Assembly (NCBI GenBank): GCA_029962745.1
Contig: CM057171.1
Coordinates: 1,764,135 to 1,828,134 of the forward strand
Direction: 5' to 3'
Source: Echinometra lucunter
Taxonomy: Eukaryota > Echinodermata > Echinoidea > Camarodonta > Echinometridae
Length of the DNA stretch: 64,000 nt
The notes under the pieces were generated by a model, which was not told where the DNA came from, did no database searches, and was given only the letters and a program-made list of their open reading frames with translations. Shown here in pieces: positions 11,201-23,303 of this stretch; the stretch's first letter is position 1; every line of letters starts with the position of its first letter. Both the position numbers and the translations under genes were made by a program.

Positions 11201-12889
11201 TAGTTAAATGTTCAAAGGGTCAAGAAGGTCCGACGAGATGCAGGGTTAAAATATCAGAAATATCAGAAAAATATATGTATGTAGATATTTTTTTGCATTT
11301 CATTTGGGAAATCAGACTTCTAATTCCATTACACATTTCTTCCTGAAATTGATTAAGATGAACATCAATATTGAGTAAATAGCAACCTCATTTGAACATT
11401 GAACATTAAGGAAGATGGATTAAACTTTCCTGCAATAAGTCACAATTTTCCTTTTATTGTTTGTTGATATAATGTTGATTGTTGATATGATGTCTTTATG
11501 GATGCAAAACACAGGGTAAAGTAAATCCAACATGGTTTGAAAAGGAAGAAGAAAACAAAACAAAAACAAACTAACAAAAAATGTTGACAGAGTAATTGCA
11601 TGAACGTCATATAGCTAGTGAGAAAATCAAACACTTTAAACTTGTACCAAATCCAACAGAAACTCAAGTATGGCTCGTGTCACATGACATTTATACAGCT
11701 ATAGGCTGGCAATGATAATAAATAACCAACAATTTGCGAAGACAGGAAATATGACGCGCTTCCTGTTTGAACTATACATGTATTGCAACTCCAACAGAAA
11801 TTAACATCGAAAAGGAAATTTCCTCGTTTGAGCAATCTAGACAATAATGATTAAAATTATTTCTTAAAGCATTTAGATTAATTTCTGTCTTGAACATAAA
11901 TCTCCATGTACAATTCAACCATGCACAGAACATTTTAAAATGCTTAATATAATGTTTTTCCTTCAGGTTTTAACACTAACGAACAGTAACAAAAAGTAAA
12001 GGGATTATTTCATTGTCTTTCGCGAGAGAAAATTTCAAGCAAAATGCAGTTGAACTTTTCACAAATTACGATATATATTTCTAAAATTGAGGTAAAATGA
12101 ACCATATCAAATATAACGTTTAATACTTTACCTCGTGTCAGTTGAGATCCTCTTATAATTCAATTATTAAAACAATTAAGCCGATCCAGATCACCTTTCG
12201 TACTCCTGATATATTATGTTCTGTCCAGTATCACCAGTCAGAAAATGAACCAAGAGGTCAGTGATTCGACCGCATGATAAGCAGAATGGGCTGGTAATAT
12301 CTGGTTTGCGTTTATCCGGCGGAGAAGCTGCAGGGGCACGCCCACCCCCCACCATAAGGAAAGAAGAAGAAAAAAAAAAGAAAAGAAAAGAGATTAAGAA
12401 AAAAGTGAGAGGGTACAAGGAAGGTGCAACCAGGGTGATATGCCCCTTCCTACCCCCTTTCCAGCACCTACATGCAGCCAGTATGACCAGAGTGCCCCCC
12501 CCTCCATGATGTTCGACTCTGGTACCGCTCGATAGTGTGACCCACGCTATGCCATTCGTTTCCATTCTAAAATGAGTTATGACAAACTATTTGAGGCTTT
12601 GTTTCGTATAAATCATAGACGCCATGGTCTTTTTGGTTAATGCAAGAGGGCTGCATTGCCTTGATCTAAAGAAAAAGAAAAAAAAATAGGGGTAAAGGCT
12701 TGAGCGACATGATTATTCTATATACTTCTAATAATTGACACTTATTTACTCAATTTCATTAAAGGAAGTCAACGAGGTGCGTTAATATCATTGATTTAGG
12801 AACCACTTCTACATTTTGGGACGCAATTCATGTAGACTCTCAGTTATCTTACTTGTATATTCTGTTCATAACAGGATTTAAATAATATA

Positions 12890-13152
12890 ATATTGGATAT
12901 CTATATAGCGCACATACCTTATAAGGTGCTCAAGGCGTTCCCAATATTACCCCGGCTAAGCTAGGCTACCAATTTCGGCGCTCACAGCTTTCAAGGAATT
13001 CCTTCCTGCCGGTACCCATTTACACCTGGGTCGAGTGTGGCAAATGTAGATTAGTGTCTTGCCAAAGGACATTAGTGCTGCGGCAGGGATTCGAACCCCG
13101 TATCTTGTGGTTCAAAGCCCGGAGACTTATCCACTGGACCAACAGTGTGGTT
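12890..13152 (-). repeat. tRNA-derived SINE
   Basis: Read on the minus strand it begins with TTGGTCCAGTGGATAAG (A-box-like), then GGGGTTCGAATCCC (B box, about 13084-13097), then a non-tRNA body (TGCCACACTCGACCCAGG, GAGCGCCGAAATTGG) and a 3' end containing GTGCGCTATATAGAT, which resembles LINE tails of this genome (GCGCTATATAAA at 53340 and 61525). That suggests mobilisation by those LINEs. Confidence 0.75.
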
Positions 13153-14757
13153 CACAACCTATGGAGAACAGAGGTACCGTAGTGAATCGAGAATTAAGAA
13201 TGCAATTTGCAATTCAATGTGTTTATTTCTAAATTCTTTTCTTTAGATCGATTTTATGCAACATCCGACCAATCGGGCATGCAGTACAAAGAGATTTTGT
13301 CTGTGTGTGTGTGTTCCTTCAAAGGCCAATCATTTTGAGGATAGTATTGCTTAGGGGGTATATAATAGTTATCTATTTATGTAATGCAGAGGCCCCTAAG
13401 GTCTTTTTGAGGTAGAGGTCCTGGAAGGAAACGAGATGTCCAAGATTTCTTTTTCTTGGGGTTAATTTCGTCCGGAGATGATGCGGAGGTATAGCTTTAC
13501 GGGGTAGTTGTCCAGGCGATGTATCCAGGTATAACTGTCAAGGAGAGAGTTGTCCTACTAGGGAAAAAGACAAAAGGTCGAATGATTTTGTAGGATTGTA
13601 ACGGCCATGATTATGTACGATTCTTTTAAAAGTATATTTGTCAAACTTTCACTGCGTTGCTATGGTGACTAAGGTTCTTCAAGGCATCGTAAAACTTTCA
13701 CAAATCTGTATTTGCAGAGCTTTCTTCTAAAAGGCGCCTAATCCATTTTGGTAACTTGAGAGAAAAATGCATTTTATCTGTCTTGAGTTTTTACACGCGT
13801 TAAGGGAAGCTGGAAATTTCTAAGCACTACATTTCTAGACAGCTTTGCTTTATATTTTTATTCAGAGCAAATTATTACAACAGCTGAATATGACGTTACA
13901 AGCCCAACTTTGATAAAAACTGGATATAGCGCCTTTTGTAAGTAAGCTCTTCATATGTGTTTGCCTGGATTGGGACGTTCCCGTGTTTATTTAGATTGGC
14001 AGATGGAATAATATCCATACAGCAAACCAGCGTGGGTTTGGCTGTAAAAACATCACTTTCGTTTGGATGTCCATAATAATTATTGGTTACAAGGAAATAC
14101 CTGAGGGAGTCTTCCCCGCCCTTCCCTTACCACCCCCCCCCCCCTACCCGCCAACAAATTGACTTAAGGTAGAGCTGGCCTGTATGCCCCTAACAGTCTG
14201 AGACTGAGAAAAAAAACACTATGCTCCGTCGGCAATCACTCCGCGATCATCATAGACGAGCTTTAACCATATTTTAGACAATGCTATAGGCCTATGCCAT
14301 TACGGCGCACAATTAATCATCGACCCGCTCGCAATGCGGCGTATTTAAACTGATGCAATGGTTGCTGATTAAAAAAAACAAACAAACATTCATATAAATT
14401 GAGTAATTGTGGCACGTAAATGCTCACAAGAGTCATTTTCCTTTATATTTTACCATTGTGCCCCCCATACTGTGCATCGTAAGTCACTTTCCGGCTACTG
14501 AGATCATAGTATCGTACGATTTCCTTGGCTTTATTCCAAGAAACCGTCCGTAGCTTCGTTTGTTTGTTTGCATGATTTTTAGTTTATTTTCATTTTTTCC
14601 CCATATAATCCAAGCAGATATGACAGATGTAGGTCATATTGTGACCCCTACTGAAAACAAGCTTGGCCTTGACTGCTGAATATTTACAACGATTTATTAT
14701 TCTGCATAAATTATCAAAGTGCTTGGCTGCAAAATACAGAAACCTCTCTCCCCAACC

Positions 14758-14782
14758 CTCTCTCCCCTTCTCCTCTCTCTCT

Positions 14783-14836
<54 letters not shown>
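14758..14836. repeat. (CT)n microsatellite
   Basis: CT tract with a few C interruptions at the left side. Confidence 0.95.
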
Positions 14837-14840
<4 letters not shown>

Positions 14841-16210
14841 TATCAATATTCAGAACATGGCAATGATATTAGTATTGTTACCATTCTCAAGCAATTTAAA
14901 AAAAATCAAAATACTCCACTATTTGCTTCGTATTTCATATTACACCTAAAGTTAGAATGATTAATTACTTAATTACTCGAGATTACCTCCACAAGTATCA
15001 TTTGCTAATGAATTCCATAGCAGACAATTTTAAATTAATCGAGAGGAAAGCAGAGTCATCCCTTACGGAAAGGTCCAATTAAAATCATTAGGGAGTCCCG
15101 TATCAGCCTCCGTCATAAAACTCAATTGTGAGCAACTCAAACCCTCATTTTCCTATCTTCTCGTCATCGGTTGCGTTCGACTTGAATCAATATTTCTGGA
15201 GAGTTTTGATTCAAGGATTTAATATATCAGGTAATGTACACCATCATAGATTTGGACAGTGTTTACATTGGTGACAGTCTGTTGATTACTTGAAGTGAAT
15301 TTGTTGTTTATCATGATTACATTTTACAGAACTTTCACGGGTATTTTCCAGTATTAGGGGACTGACCATTTGGTTTTAGGGCCCTGCCGCGCGCCTGCAT
15401 ATTTGGGTTTGATGAGGGCTGGTCATGAATAGTCTTTATAGACCGGTTGATTATTTATGTCTTTGATGTGTTGAGTGGGTTGGTTGCATCAAAAATTCCC
15501 AGTCATTCAACACGGTCCATCCTGTTTCAAAATGTCTTTTTTTTCTGTGCAGGAGAATTTTTAAACAATATTCTTCAGTCAAGCTTCATAATACACTCTA
15601 TTAATTTATTGGTTTTTTCCCCACAGTGTTCTTGATGACATATGATAACAGGGCTAGTTGAAACTATCTATGGGTAGATGAAGAATAAAATGATTCAAAC
15701 TTTAATCTTAATTGAGCATTCTGTATGCGAAAAGGAGAGTGAGTGATTTGTAAATTATAGATTAGTAAATACTTCACTTCAATCGGAGGGCGTGAATTTG
15801 CTTGAGCTGTCGCCGTATCATTGGAATGGATTGACGTGCATATGTCTATCGAATATCTCCGTCAGTCTATGAACTTATCATGATGTTTTGATGATTAACT
15901 TTCCTCATATCAGAACTGAATGGGATTTAATAACATCACGATCATCGTAGAAAGGAGAGCCAAAACGCTGTTTTATATTTTTGTATCTTTGTGGCTAAGT
16001 ACTGCTCTTTAGAGATTCATCGAAAATTTGCTGGCAGGCAACAACAACAAAAACAACAACAAAATGGTCATCAGCTTAATTTTTGTGGTTGACATACCCT
16101 ATGATGTTCCCCACTCTTATTTTTTTGAGGGGGGGGGGGCGTGCCCCCTTGTCCCCCAAGATTGACGCCCATGTAGGCCTATTATGCAAGGCTCAGTGGA
16201 CAAAAGCTAA

Positions 16211-16970
16211 ACACAACAAAAAAAGTAACTCCCCCTAATTCAAAATAGCATAACTTTTTAACAAAGACGTTTTTAGGAAAATAATTTGGCAGGAGTGTTC
16301 CTACACTTATTGACTAACTTCTGTTTGAAAATGAGATTGATCTGTCAAGTCATGCATGAGTGAACAGACATCAAAGGCAAAAATGTCACTTTTCAAAAGT
16401 CACAAGAGTCATTTTGGGGGGTTTGTTCAAACAAGATTTTTCTGGCATTTCTGGCATAAGTGTTGTTGATGTTTTTCGAGGATGTGCCATGGTTGAGTGA
16501 CAAAATTGCGAACGATGAAGCAAGAAATGCTGAAAATTTACTGTTTAATGCCGGAAAAACGAAAACCTGGTATTTTCACATAATGTGCTGACTCATGTTG
16601 GTCGATGCCAGTTTTTTCCACAAACTGGATGGATTTTGCAGATTCAGGAGGTCTGAACATCATTTTTCTAAAAAAAAACTGTGTTCACCCAACTGTGATA
16701 AACATGATAAGTGTCAGGGATAGGCATGACTGGATCAAATAATGGAAGAATTCAAATTCGCCACAAGTTTGTTTCACAGAGCCCCAAAATGACTCTTGTG
16801 ACTTTTGAAAAGTGACATTTTTGCCTTTAATGTTTGCTCGCTCATGCATGAGTTGACGGATCAATCTCATTTTCACACAGAACTAAGTCAATAAGTGAAG
16901 AAACACTCCTGCCAAATTATTTTGCTCAAAACTTTTGAATTGGGGTGGGGGGAGTTACTTTTTTTGTTCA
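16211..16970. mobile_element. Long-arm inverted-repeat element (MITE)
   Basis: About 16211-16425 is repeated in reverse complement at about 16783-16970. Shared blocks include AAAAAAAGTAACTCCCCC, TAATTTGGCAGGAGTG, CATGCATGAGT, AGGCAAAAATGTCACTTTTC and AAAGTCACAAGAGTCATTTT. The roughly 360 bases between are AT-rich without a coding frame. Confidence 0.85.
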
Positions 16971-17093
16971 GATATCTAACTTTTTAGAAAGCGTGTGCTA
17001 TATTAACAAAACAAAACAAAACAAAAAAACAAAAAACGTTTCAGCAATAATTTTATTGGTATCTTTCATTTGCAGGGACGTTATTCTTTCATC

Positions 17094-19987
17094 ATGTGGT
17101 CTGCCTTGACAATAACTGTTTGGCTGTCTTTAGCCATGTTTGCGGGTTCTGCTCAGGGAATATTTAACACCAATCCTGTTAAAAGAACATTCACAGCAGT
17201 CGACTGCGGAGGTGAGTTATAGAAACTCTCGGTACAAGCAAGCCGGTGATGGAGCTATAGTGACATGGGGCAAGTTGCACCATCGAATCGAGAACAGGGG
17301 AATGGAGAAAAGGGGAACGGGGAAAGGGTGGAGGAGAAAGATAAGAAATTGGAGAAGGGGACGATACTAACAGCCTCTCCCAACGATATAGTTGCTTAAT
17401 GGCAATCATACAATGAAAACACTTGGGTGTTAAGTCAACACCAACTGGTATTTGTATCGGACAACTCCAATATAATGGTGTTGTCCAATATAGATACCTG
17501 TTGGTGTTGATTTAACACTCATGTTTTTGCAGTGTACACTCAAATAAGTCCAATACCCCGTGCACACCACCCTCCGATATCAGTGCCCTATTTAAAGCCA
17601 ACTTGTTACTATTACACCATAGATATCTTATATGTGTCTACTGTTAAAAAAAAAAAAAAATCTCCTCCTCTGTTCGCAGTCCCTGTTCAAATGACGCAAA
17701 CCGTTGAAATCATTAATATTCATAGGTCAGAATGCGGCTATTCGTTTCAACCGAATATCCGTCACACCACAACCGATCGCTATGCCTGGTACGATACAGA
17801 TCGCAGTCAATATCGAGATCGTTCGTAACATCTCTCATACGATGTCAGCAATGATCACGGTAGCTCGACGTGTTGACTTCGGTTTTCTTGGACACACATG
17901 GTTTGACATGACACCACCCTGTCTACCGGGCCAAGATTGGTGAGATGATTTCCTATGAATGCATGGTCTCATCACTCTCAGAACAGTCGGTTGAAATAAT
18001 TAACATGATCAAATTCGATAAAATATCACCTATTGAAAGTTGAAAGTTGCATTTTTTTTATTCCTGAAAAGAGTGGAACAGTCGAAGCATTCAAAACATG
18101 AACAAATATGAATTTCAAGAAAAGGAGAGATAACAAGAAATCTTAGGGCTTGAAATGGAAATTCTTCCTGCATTCCAAAGTACATGCATAAATAATTCTT
18201 ATGCATAAAAATTGAATTGAATTGAATTGAATAGCTTAAATTTTATTAACAACAATAGAAGGTTACGGTATAACATGAGTTACAATAGAAATATGAATGT
18301 AGAAGTTGGTAAAAGGACCGTACAGAATAGCTGATGAGGCGTAGGACCCTTTTTACAAAACAAGTACGTGGTGCATGTTATACATGAAAGTGTGAATAAA
18401 ATATAGCTGCAAGACATATCATAAAACCTAAAATACAAAGGGAAACGGGAAAAAAGGATCCAATAATTAAAAGAAATACAACAAAGGTATATGATAGATA
18501 TAGCAACTCAGTTATCATTATATAATTTAACAAGATTTGTTTTGAATTTCTCTTTAATGTTTACATCAATTTGCTGGCAACTGTATTACTATTAAAATTG
18601 TTCCGGATGCGAGGCCCCACATGTTTAAAAGAGTGGTTAGCAAATTTTGTACATAAAACATGGGGATTGTTTACATCAACTATTGGTACATAAAGGTTCT
18701 TATTTTAACCAACTTTATGATTTCAACCAACTGTTCTGAATTGCAGCCAAATAGGCTTACATGAATAACAAGGGTCGCTGGGGTGGTTACCTCCTCCATG
18801 TTATGCCAAAGATTTTGTTATATGATAAGCATGATAAGAGTTGACATCCTGATAGATATTCTTTTTTGGTTTGTTTGTTAATAATTATTGTCTGTTTATT
18901 ATTTTTTGTTTTTGTTACTGGTATTATTAGTTTACTTGTCTACACATGTTGTCTTGATTGCCCAAGTTATCCTTCATTGTAGTAGATTAGCTACTATGAA
19001 AACACACATCCGCGTTTCATAAAACTTGTTATCAGTAACAACTGCCACATTTCTATGACAAATTTGCTCTCAGCCAATCAGATGTAAGGATTTTGAGTAG
19101 CTTATAACAGTTATTGTAACTTGTTATTGATAACAAGTTTTATAAAACGGGGCCCAGGAGGCCTAAATCATGAACTTCAATGGAAGTTCAGGATAAATAA
19201 TGCACCTCAAAGAAAGAAAGAAAGAAAAGAAAGGAAGAAAAAAAGAAAGAAAGAATGCATGGAATATGCATGCATCTCATGAAAAAGAGACGCGAGGAGA
19301 AGTAAATATGGGAAATTTTGACTGAATTATTATCTCCTCATCATTAGCATTATACTCGTTTCTAGCTCATTCACGTAACTGATAATCCCCTTTCATATAG
19401 CCGAACCGACCTTTGTAACATCATCAACAATGTTGTCCAGAGAAAGGGATGCCCATCGGAGGTCATTGACAACGGATTCACATGCACGTGTCCTCCGATC
19501 ACGGGTTCATACGTGACAAGGAGAGACCTTCCTTTCCTGGTCGAAATACGAGAGAGTGATCTACCTCATCAGGTGGTCCGAGATCTGATCAGGGTTAGTA
19601 TATCATCATCTAAACTATTCTACAACACCCTCTTCCCCCCCCCCCCCCCCCAGAAAAGCAACAGCAACAACAACCAAGGTAACCAACACCCAACAACAAC
19701 CACAACATCTAAACATCATCTAAACTATTCTACAACAACACCTTCAAAACTATTCACCATCATCTAAAATATTCTACATCACTCCCCAAAAGCAAAAACA
19801 AACAAATGAAACGAGTGCTTTGTATATATTTATGTATTTTGTTATCACTCTGGTTATCTATTTTTGTCATGAGTTTTGTTTTTTTTTCAATGATTTTGTT
19901 GCCTATTGGTTTTACTTTTGTTAACAGGGCCTCATGGAAGACCACCACTTTTGGTGATAATTAATCACCCTGTCTAAACATCAGTAA

Positions 19988-20043
<56 letters not shown>

Positions 20044-20058
20044 AAATAGATAAATGAA

Positions 20059-20098
<40 letters not shown>

Positions 20099-20188
20099 AA
20101 ATAGATAAATGAATAAATAAATAAATAAATAATAAATAAATAAATGAATAAACAAACAAATAAATAAATAAATAGATAAATAAATAGA

Positions 20189-20219
<31 letters not shown>

Positions 20220-20759
20220 ATAGATAAATAAGGACAATATCCCCCTGATTTAAGGTATTCATCGATAGGTATAAACTTGTATTTCGTTCATTCTAGAATT
20301 ATAAGAGTACGTAGTTGACTGGAAGTGTCCCAGGAGGGGTTGAGTTGTAGTTTCCTATTGAAGATTGAATGGGGTCACATTTCCCATTGGGTTATGAATG
20401 AAAATCCCCCTAAAGATAGCCTAATCATAAACAAATTTTAAATGCGTATTGTTATAAATAAAGAAGTATTACGGCAGATGGAAAGAGGGCTCTAATGGTG
20501 ATTTTGGGTCATGGTATTCCATGATTAGGTGGTCGTTCGCACACATTTCAAACATTTTGTTATGATTAATCATTCATTACTATTTTCATGGAGAATATCT
20601 AATCAGGATCGTCTTTAGTTTGATATTTTCACTTCTTATTAATTCAAACTGCAGGGCACGTATAAGATGAGAGCTTCAATCTATGATGGGTCAGGTTCGA
20701 ATGTGGGCTGTTTCGAGGCTGAGTTTGGGCTTGTAAATCGCCCAGTTCCGCTCTTCTAA
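17094..20759 (+). CDS. GM2A-like: GM2 ganglioside activator-like protein 2 (four exons)
   Basis: Exons 17094-17211, 17726-17939, 19401-19593 and 20655-20759 (TAA) have GT-AG borders and compatible phases (1, 2, 0), giving 209 residues. Exons 1-3 have exactly the lengths of those in GM2A-like gene 1. The signal peptide is about residues 1-22 (MWSALTITVWLSLAMFAGSA). Eight cysteines match the GM2A pattern: DCG, PPC, the codon split over the exon 2/3 junction, DLCN, GCPSEVIDN, FTCTCPP and VGCFEAEFGL. The likely role is lipid binding and presentation in lysosome or outside the cell. TTTCATTTGCAG at 17076 just before the ATG suggests an upstream 5' UTR exon. Intron 1 holds a foldback MITE, intron 2 a copy of the AGCCAATCAG MITE and intron 3 an (AAAT)n tract. 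The C-terminus (VNRPVPLF) differs from gene 1 and from the orphan exon at 33563, so this copy is the more divergent one. Confidence 0.88.
17409..17535. mobile_element. Small foldback MITE with TCAACACC motifs
   Basis: GTGTTAAGTCAACACCAAC (17428) is mirrored by GTTGGTGTTGATTTAACAC (17500), and GTATCGGACAAC by GTTGTCCAATATAGATAC. The outer end reads CACTGCAAAAAC in reverse complement, a terminus type common in animal MITEs. Located in intron 1 of GM2A-like gene 2. Confidence 0.75.
19011..19155. mobile_element. Short MITE, AGCCAATCAG family
   Basis: Ends GCGTTTCATAAAACTTGTTA and its mirror TAACAAGTTTTATAAAACG enclose CTCAGCCAATCAGATGTAAG. Relatives lie at 56326, 60226 and 61611. It sits in intron 2 of GM2A-like gene 2. 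Confidence 0.75.
19982..20232. repeat. (AAAT)n microsatellite
   Basis: About 250 bases of AAAT/AAATAG/AATG units in intron 3 of GM2A-like gene 2. Overlapping Leu-Phe-Ile-Tyr frames on the minus strand are artefacts. Confidence 0.95.
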
Positions 20760-21345
20760 ACCACAGAGTGCATCATTTAACGGCGTACAATCATGTATAA
20801 CCATGATAACCCACGGCAGTCATGGCAGTATTGAGCGACACCTTTGCAGTATCTGTTGGTCCAAAATGCTAGGAATATACATTATAAGAAAAAAAAAATC
20901 ACAGAAAATTTTGAGTCCATTTATTTTTAACTAATCATTAGACTCTTTAAATTGACAAAGCAGTGCAAAATATGTAATTGCTATTATCATGTGCAATTGG
21001 CAATTTATGGTGAAATCCTGCAGTTTACAGTCAAATATTGGTTGCGTTATATACATTTTTCAAACTATGTAGGAGTAGAAAATGAAAATTAATAAATGCC
21101 AATTTGAGAAGGGAAAACTGATCAAATTAAGTTTTTTTAAAAGACAACTTTTCTGTTATGGGTTAAACAAACCTTTCGATCTATAGCAGAGCTATATGTA
21201 TGTGCATCACGCCTCTCCATATACACTTTTTTGAGCGCAAGGGCAATTATGTGATGACTATGATCGGTAATCTTTCAGACAAAATCATCATGACAACAAT
21301 AATTCAGCATTTGCAAGCCTCAATTAAATTCCATTGGACCATATG

Positions 21346-21694
21346 GGTAGGCACTTTTGAGGCGACTTTCACGTGAGGGGAAAAAATACTCATGTCTGAA
21401 AAGTTAAGACTAGAAATGAATCCAGGTGTAAAGGAATAAAGTGCACCCATTACCTCGTCAACTGCTCGTGGCGCAGTGAAAGCTCACTGTCAGAGCTCGA
21501 TATATGGTTAGTCATGCTAGTCAAGGGTTCTAATCCCTGTGACGCGGACAATTTTTTGTCGTTATGAACTGATGACAATGGCGTTTATTCCGTTGACAAA
21601 ATAGTTAAAGTATGATGGATATTCTTCAATCAGGTCGCTTATAGACGATCTTCGTTGTCACCCTCACTTCAGAGTCGCCTGAAAAGTGCCTACC
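21346..21694. mobile_element. TIR element carrying a tRNA-like sequence
   Basis: Terminal inverted repeats of 34 bases (GGTAGGCACTTTTGAGGCGA at 21346; mirror ends at 21694) with about four mismatches. They are flanked by GACCATATG (21337-21345) and GACGATATG (21695-21703), a candidate 9 bp target duplication with one mismatch. Inside, TGGCGCAGTGA (21469-21479) and GGTTCTAATCC (21526-21536) fit tRNA A and B boxes at the right spacing. Confidence 0.75.
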
Positions 21695-22095
21695 GACGAT
21701 ATGAAGCAGAGTTATGAAGTGGTGTACAACCCCCTCTCCCGTCGTGGCAGTGAAAGGCATAAAATTCGTTATTTTCTTTGAAGTTGTTGGGCTGTCCTAA
21801 AAAGACCGCACTCGGATGATCCCCCTCCCCGTCCCCCTCCAAGTCCTGACGGGATTCCTCCCCTGTTAATCCCAAAGACCTACTGGATACGTCACTTTCA
21901 TTGAAATAAAATTACAAACAAAAACAAAAACAAAAACAAAAGCAAAAACACCTTACAAGAAATACTGCTTGAGATTAGATCATCTTAACGATAATAAAAG
22001 CTCTGTATATAGATTTAAAAACACATACAAAAGATTAGGCAAAAATATTGTCTGGTTGTTTTTGTTGTTGAAATGGTTGTTTTTGTTTTGTTATT

Positions 22096-22595
22096 NNNNN
22101 NNNNNNNNNNNNNNNNNNNNNNNNNNNNNNNNNNNNNNNNNNNNNNNNNNNNNNNNNNNNNNNNNNNNNNNNNNNNNNNNNNNNNNNNNNNNNNNNNNNN
22201 NNNNNNNNNNNNNNNNNNNNNNNNNNNNNNNNNNNNNNNNNNNNNNNNNNNNNNNNNNNNNNNNNNNNNNNNNNNNNNNNNNNNNNNNNNNNNNNNNNNN
22301 NNNNNNNNNNNNNNNNNNNNNNNNNNNNNNNNNNNNNNNNNNNNNNNNNNNNNNNNNNNNNNNNNNNNNNNNNNNNNNNNNNNNNNNNNNNNNNNNNNNN
22401 NNNNNNNNNNNNNNNNNNNNNNNNNNNNNNNNNNNNNNNNNNNNNNNNNNNNNNNNNNNNNNNNNNNNNNNNNNNNNNNNNNNNNNNNNNNNNNNNNNNN
22501 NNNNNNNNNNNNNNNNNNNNNNNNNNNNNNNNNNNNNNNNNNNNNNNNNNNNNNNNNNNNNNNNNNNNNNNNNNNNNNNNNNNNNNNNNNNNNNN
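22096..22595. other. Assembly gap (500 N)
   Basis: Exactly 500 N, a conventional placeholder length, bordered by T-rich and (CT)n sequence. Real content and length unknown. Confidence 0.99.
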
Positions 22596-22827
22596 GTTCT
22601 TCTTCATCTTGTTGAATCTTTCCACGGTCAACCATCTACTGTCTCTCTCTCTCTCTCTATCTCTCTCTGATAGCGTTGTCAATTACCCTTGTCATTTCCT
22701 CTGGCTAGACATGCTAAAATTCATCTTTGATTTATTTCATTTCTGATCCTGTAAACTAAACTAGTCTGCTTTGTAGAGACAAAAAGACAATAGGAAAGTC
22801 TAGCCCTTTAATTTACAACAAATAGTT

Positions 22828-22878
<51 letters not shown>

Positions 22879-23064
22879 GGGGTCGAATTAAGATAACAAG
22901 ACAGATCTTGAGTGATGGAGAAAGAAAGAGAATAGTGATAGAAAGATTGGTCAAAATTGAAATAAGGAAAGAGAAGGAGATCGAAACAGGCGGGGAGAGA
23001 TCGTAAGAGAAAAAAAGAGGAAATGTAGCCTATAGAAACTGAAATAGAAAGAAAGCAGGGTAAC

Positions 23065-23102
<38 letters not shown>

Positions 23103-23221
23103 GGGGGGGTAGATTAAACGAAAACTATATGAATTGAAGGACATAACACTATATACGCAACCGAGAGCCGTATGCATTTCAAAATAAAGCTTTGATTTAG
23201 AATAATAGTTTTTAAATAGAA

Positions 23222-23303
23222 TTGATGGGGAAAACACTATAATCTTATGGTTTCTAAATGGTTAAAGAAAATCGATGGGGAAAACACTATAATCTTATGG
23301 TTG
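23222..23303. repeat. Two-copy tandem duplication
   Basis: GATGGGGAAAACACTATAAT and the following CTTATGGTT occur at 23223 and again at 23274, about 51 bases apart. Confidence 0.85.

Noticed and set aside
21969..22682. Open frames across the N gap
   Set aside because: The frame is open only because N is untranslated; no real sequence supports it.
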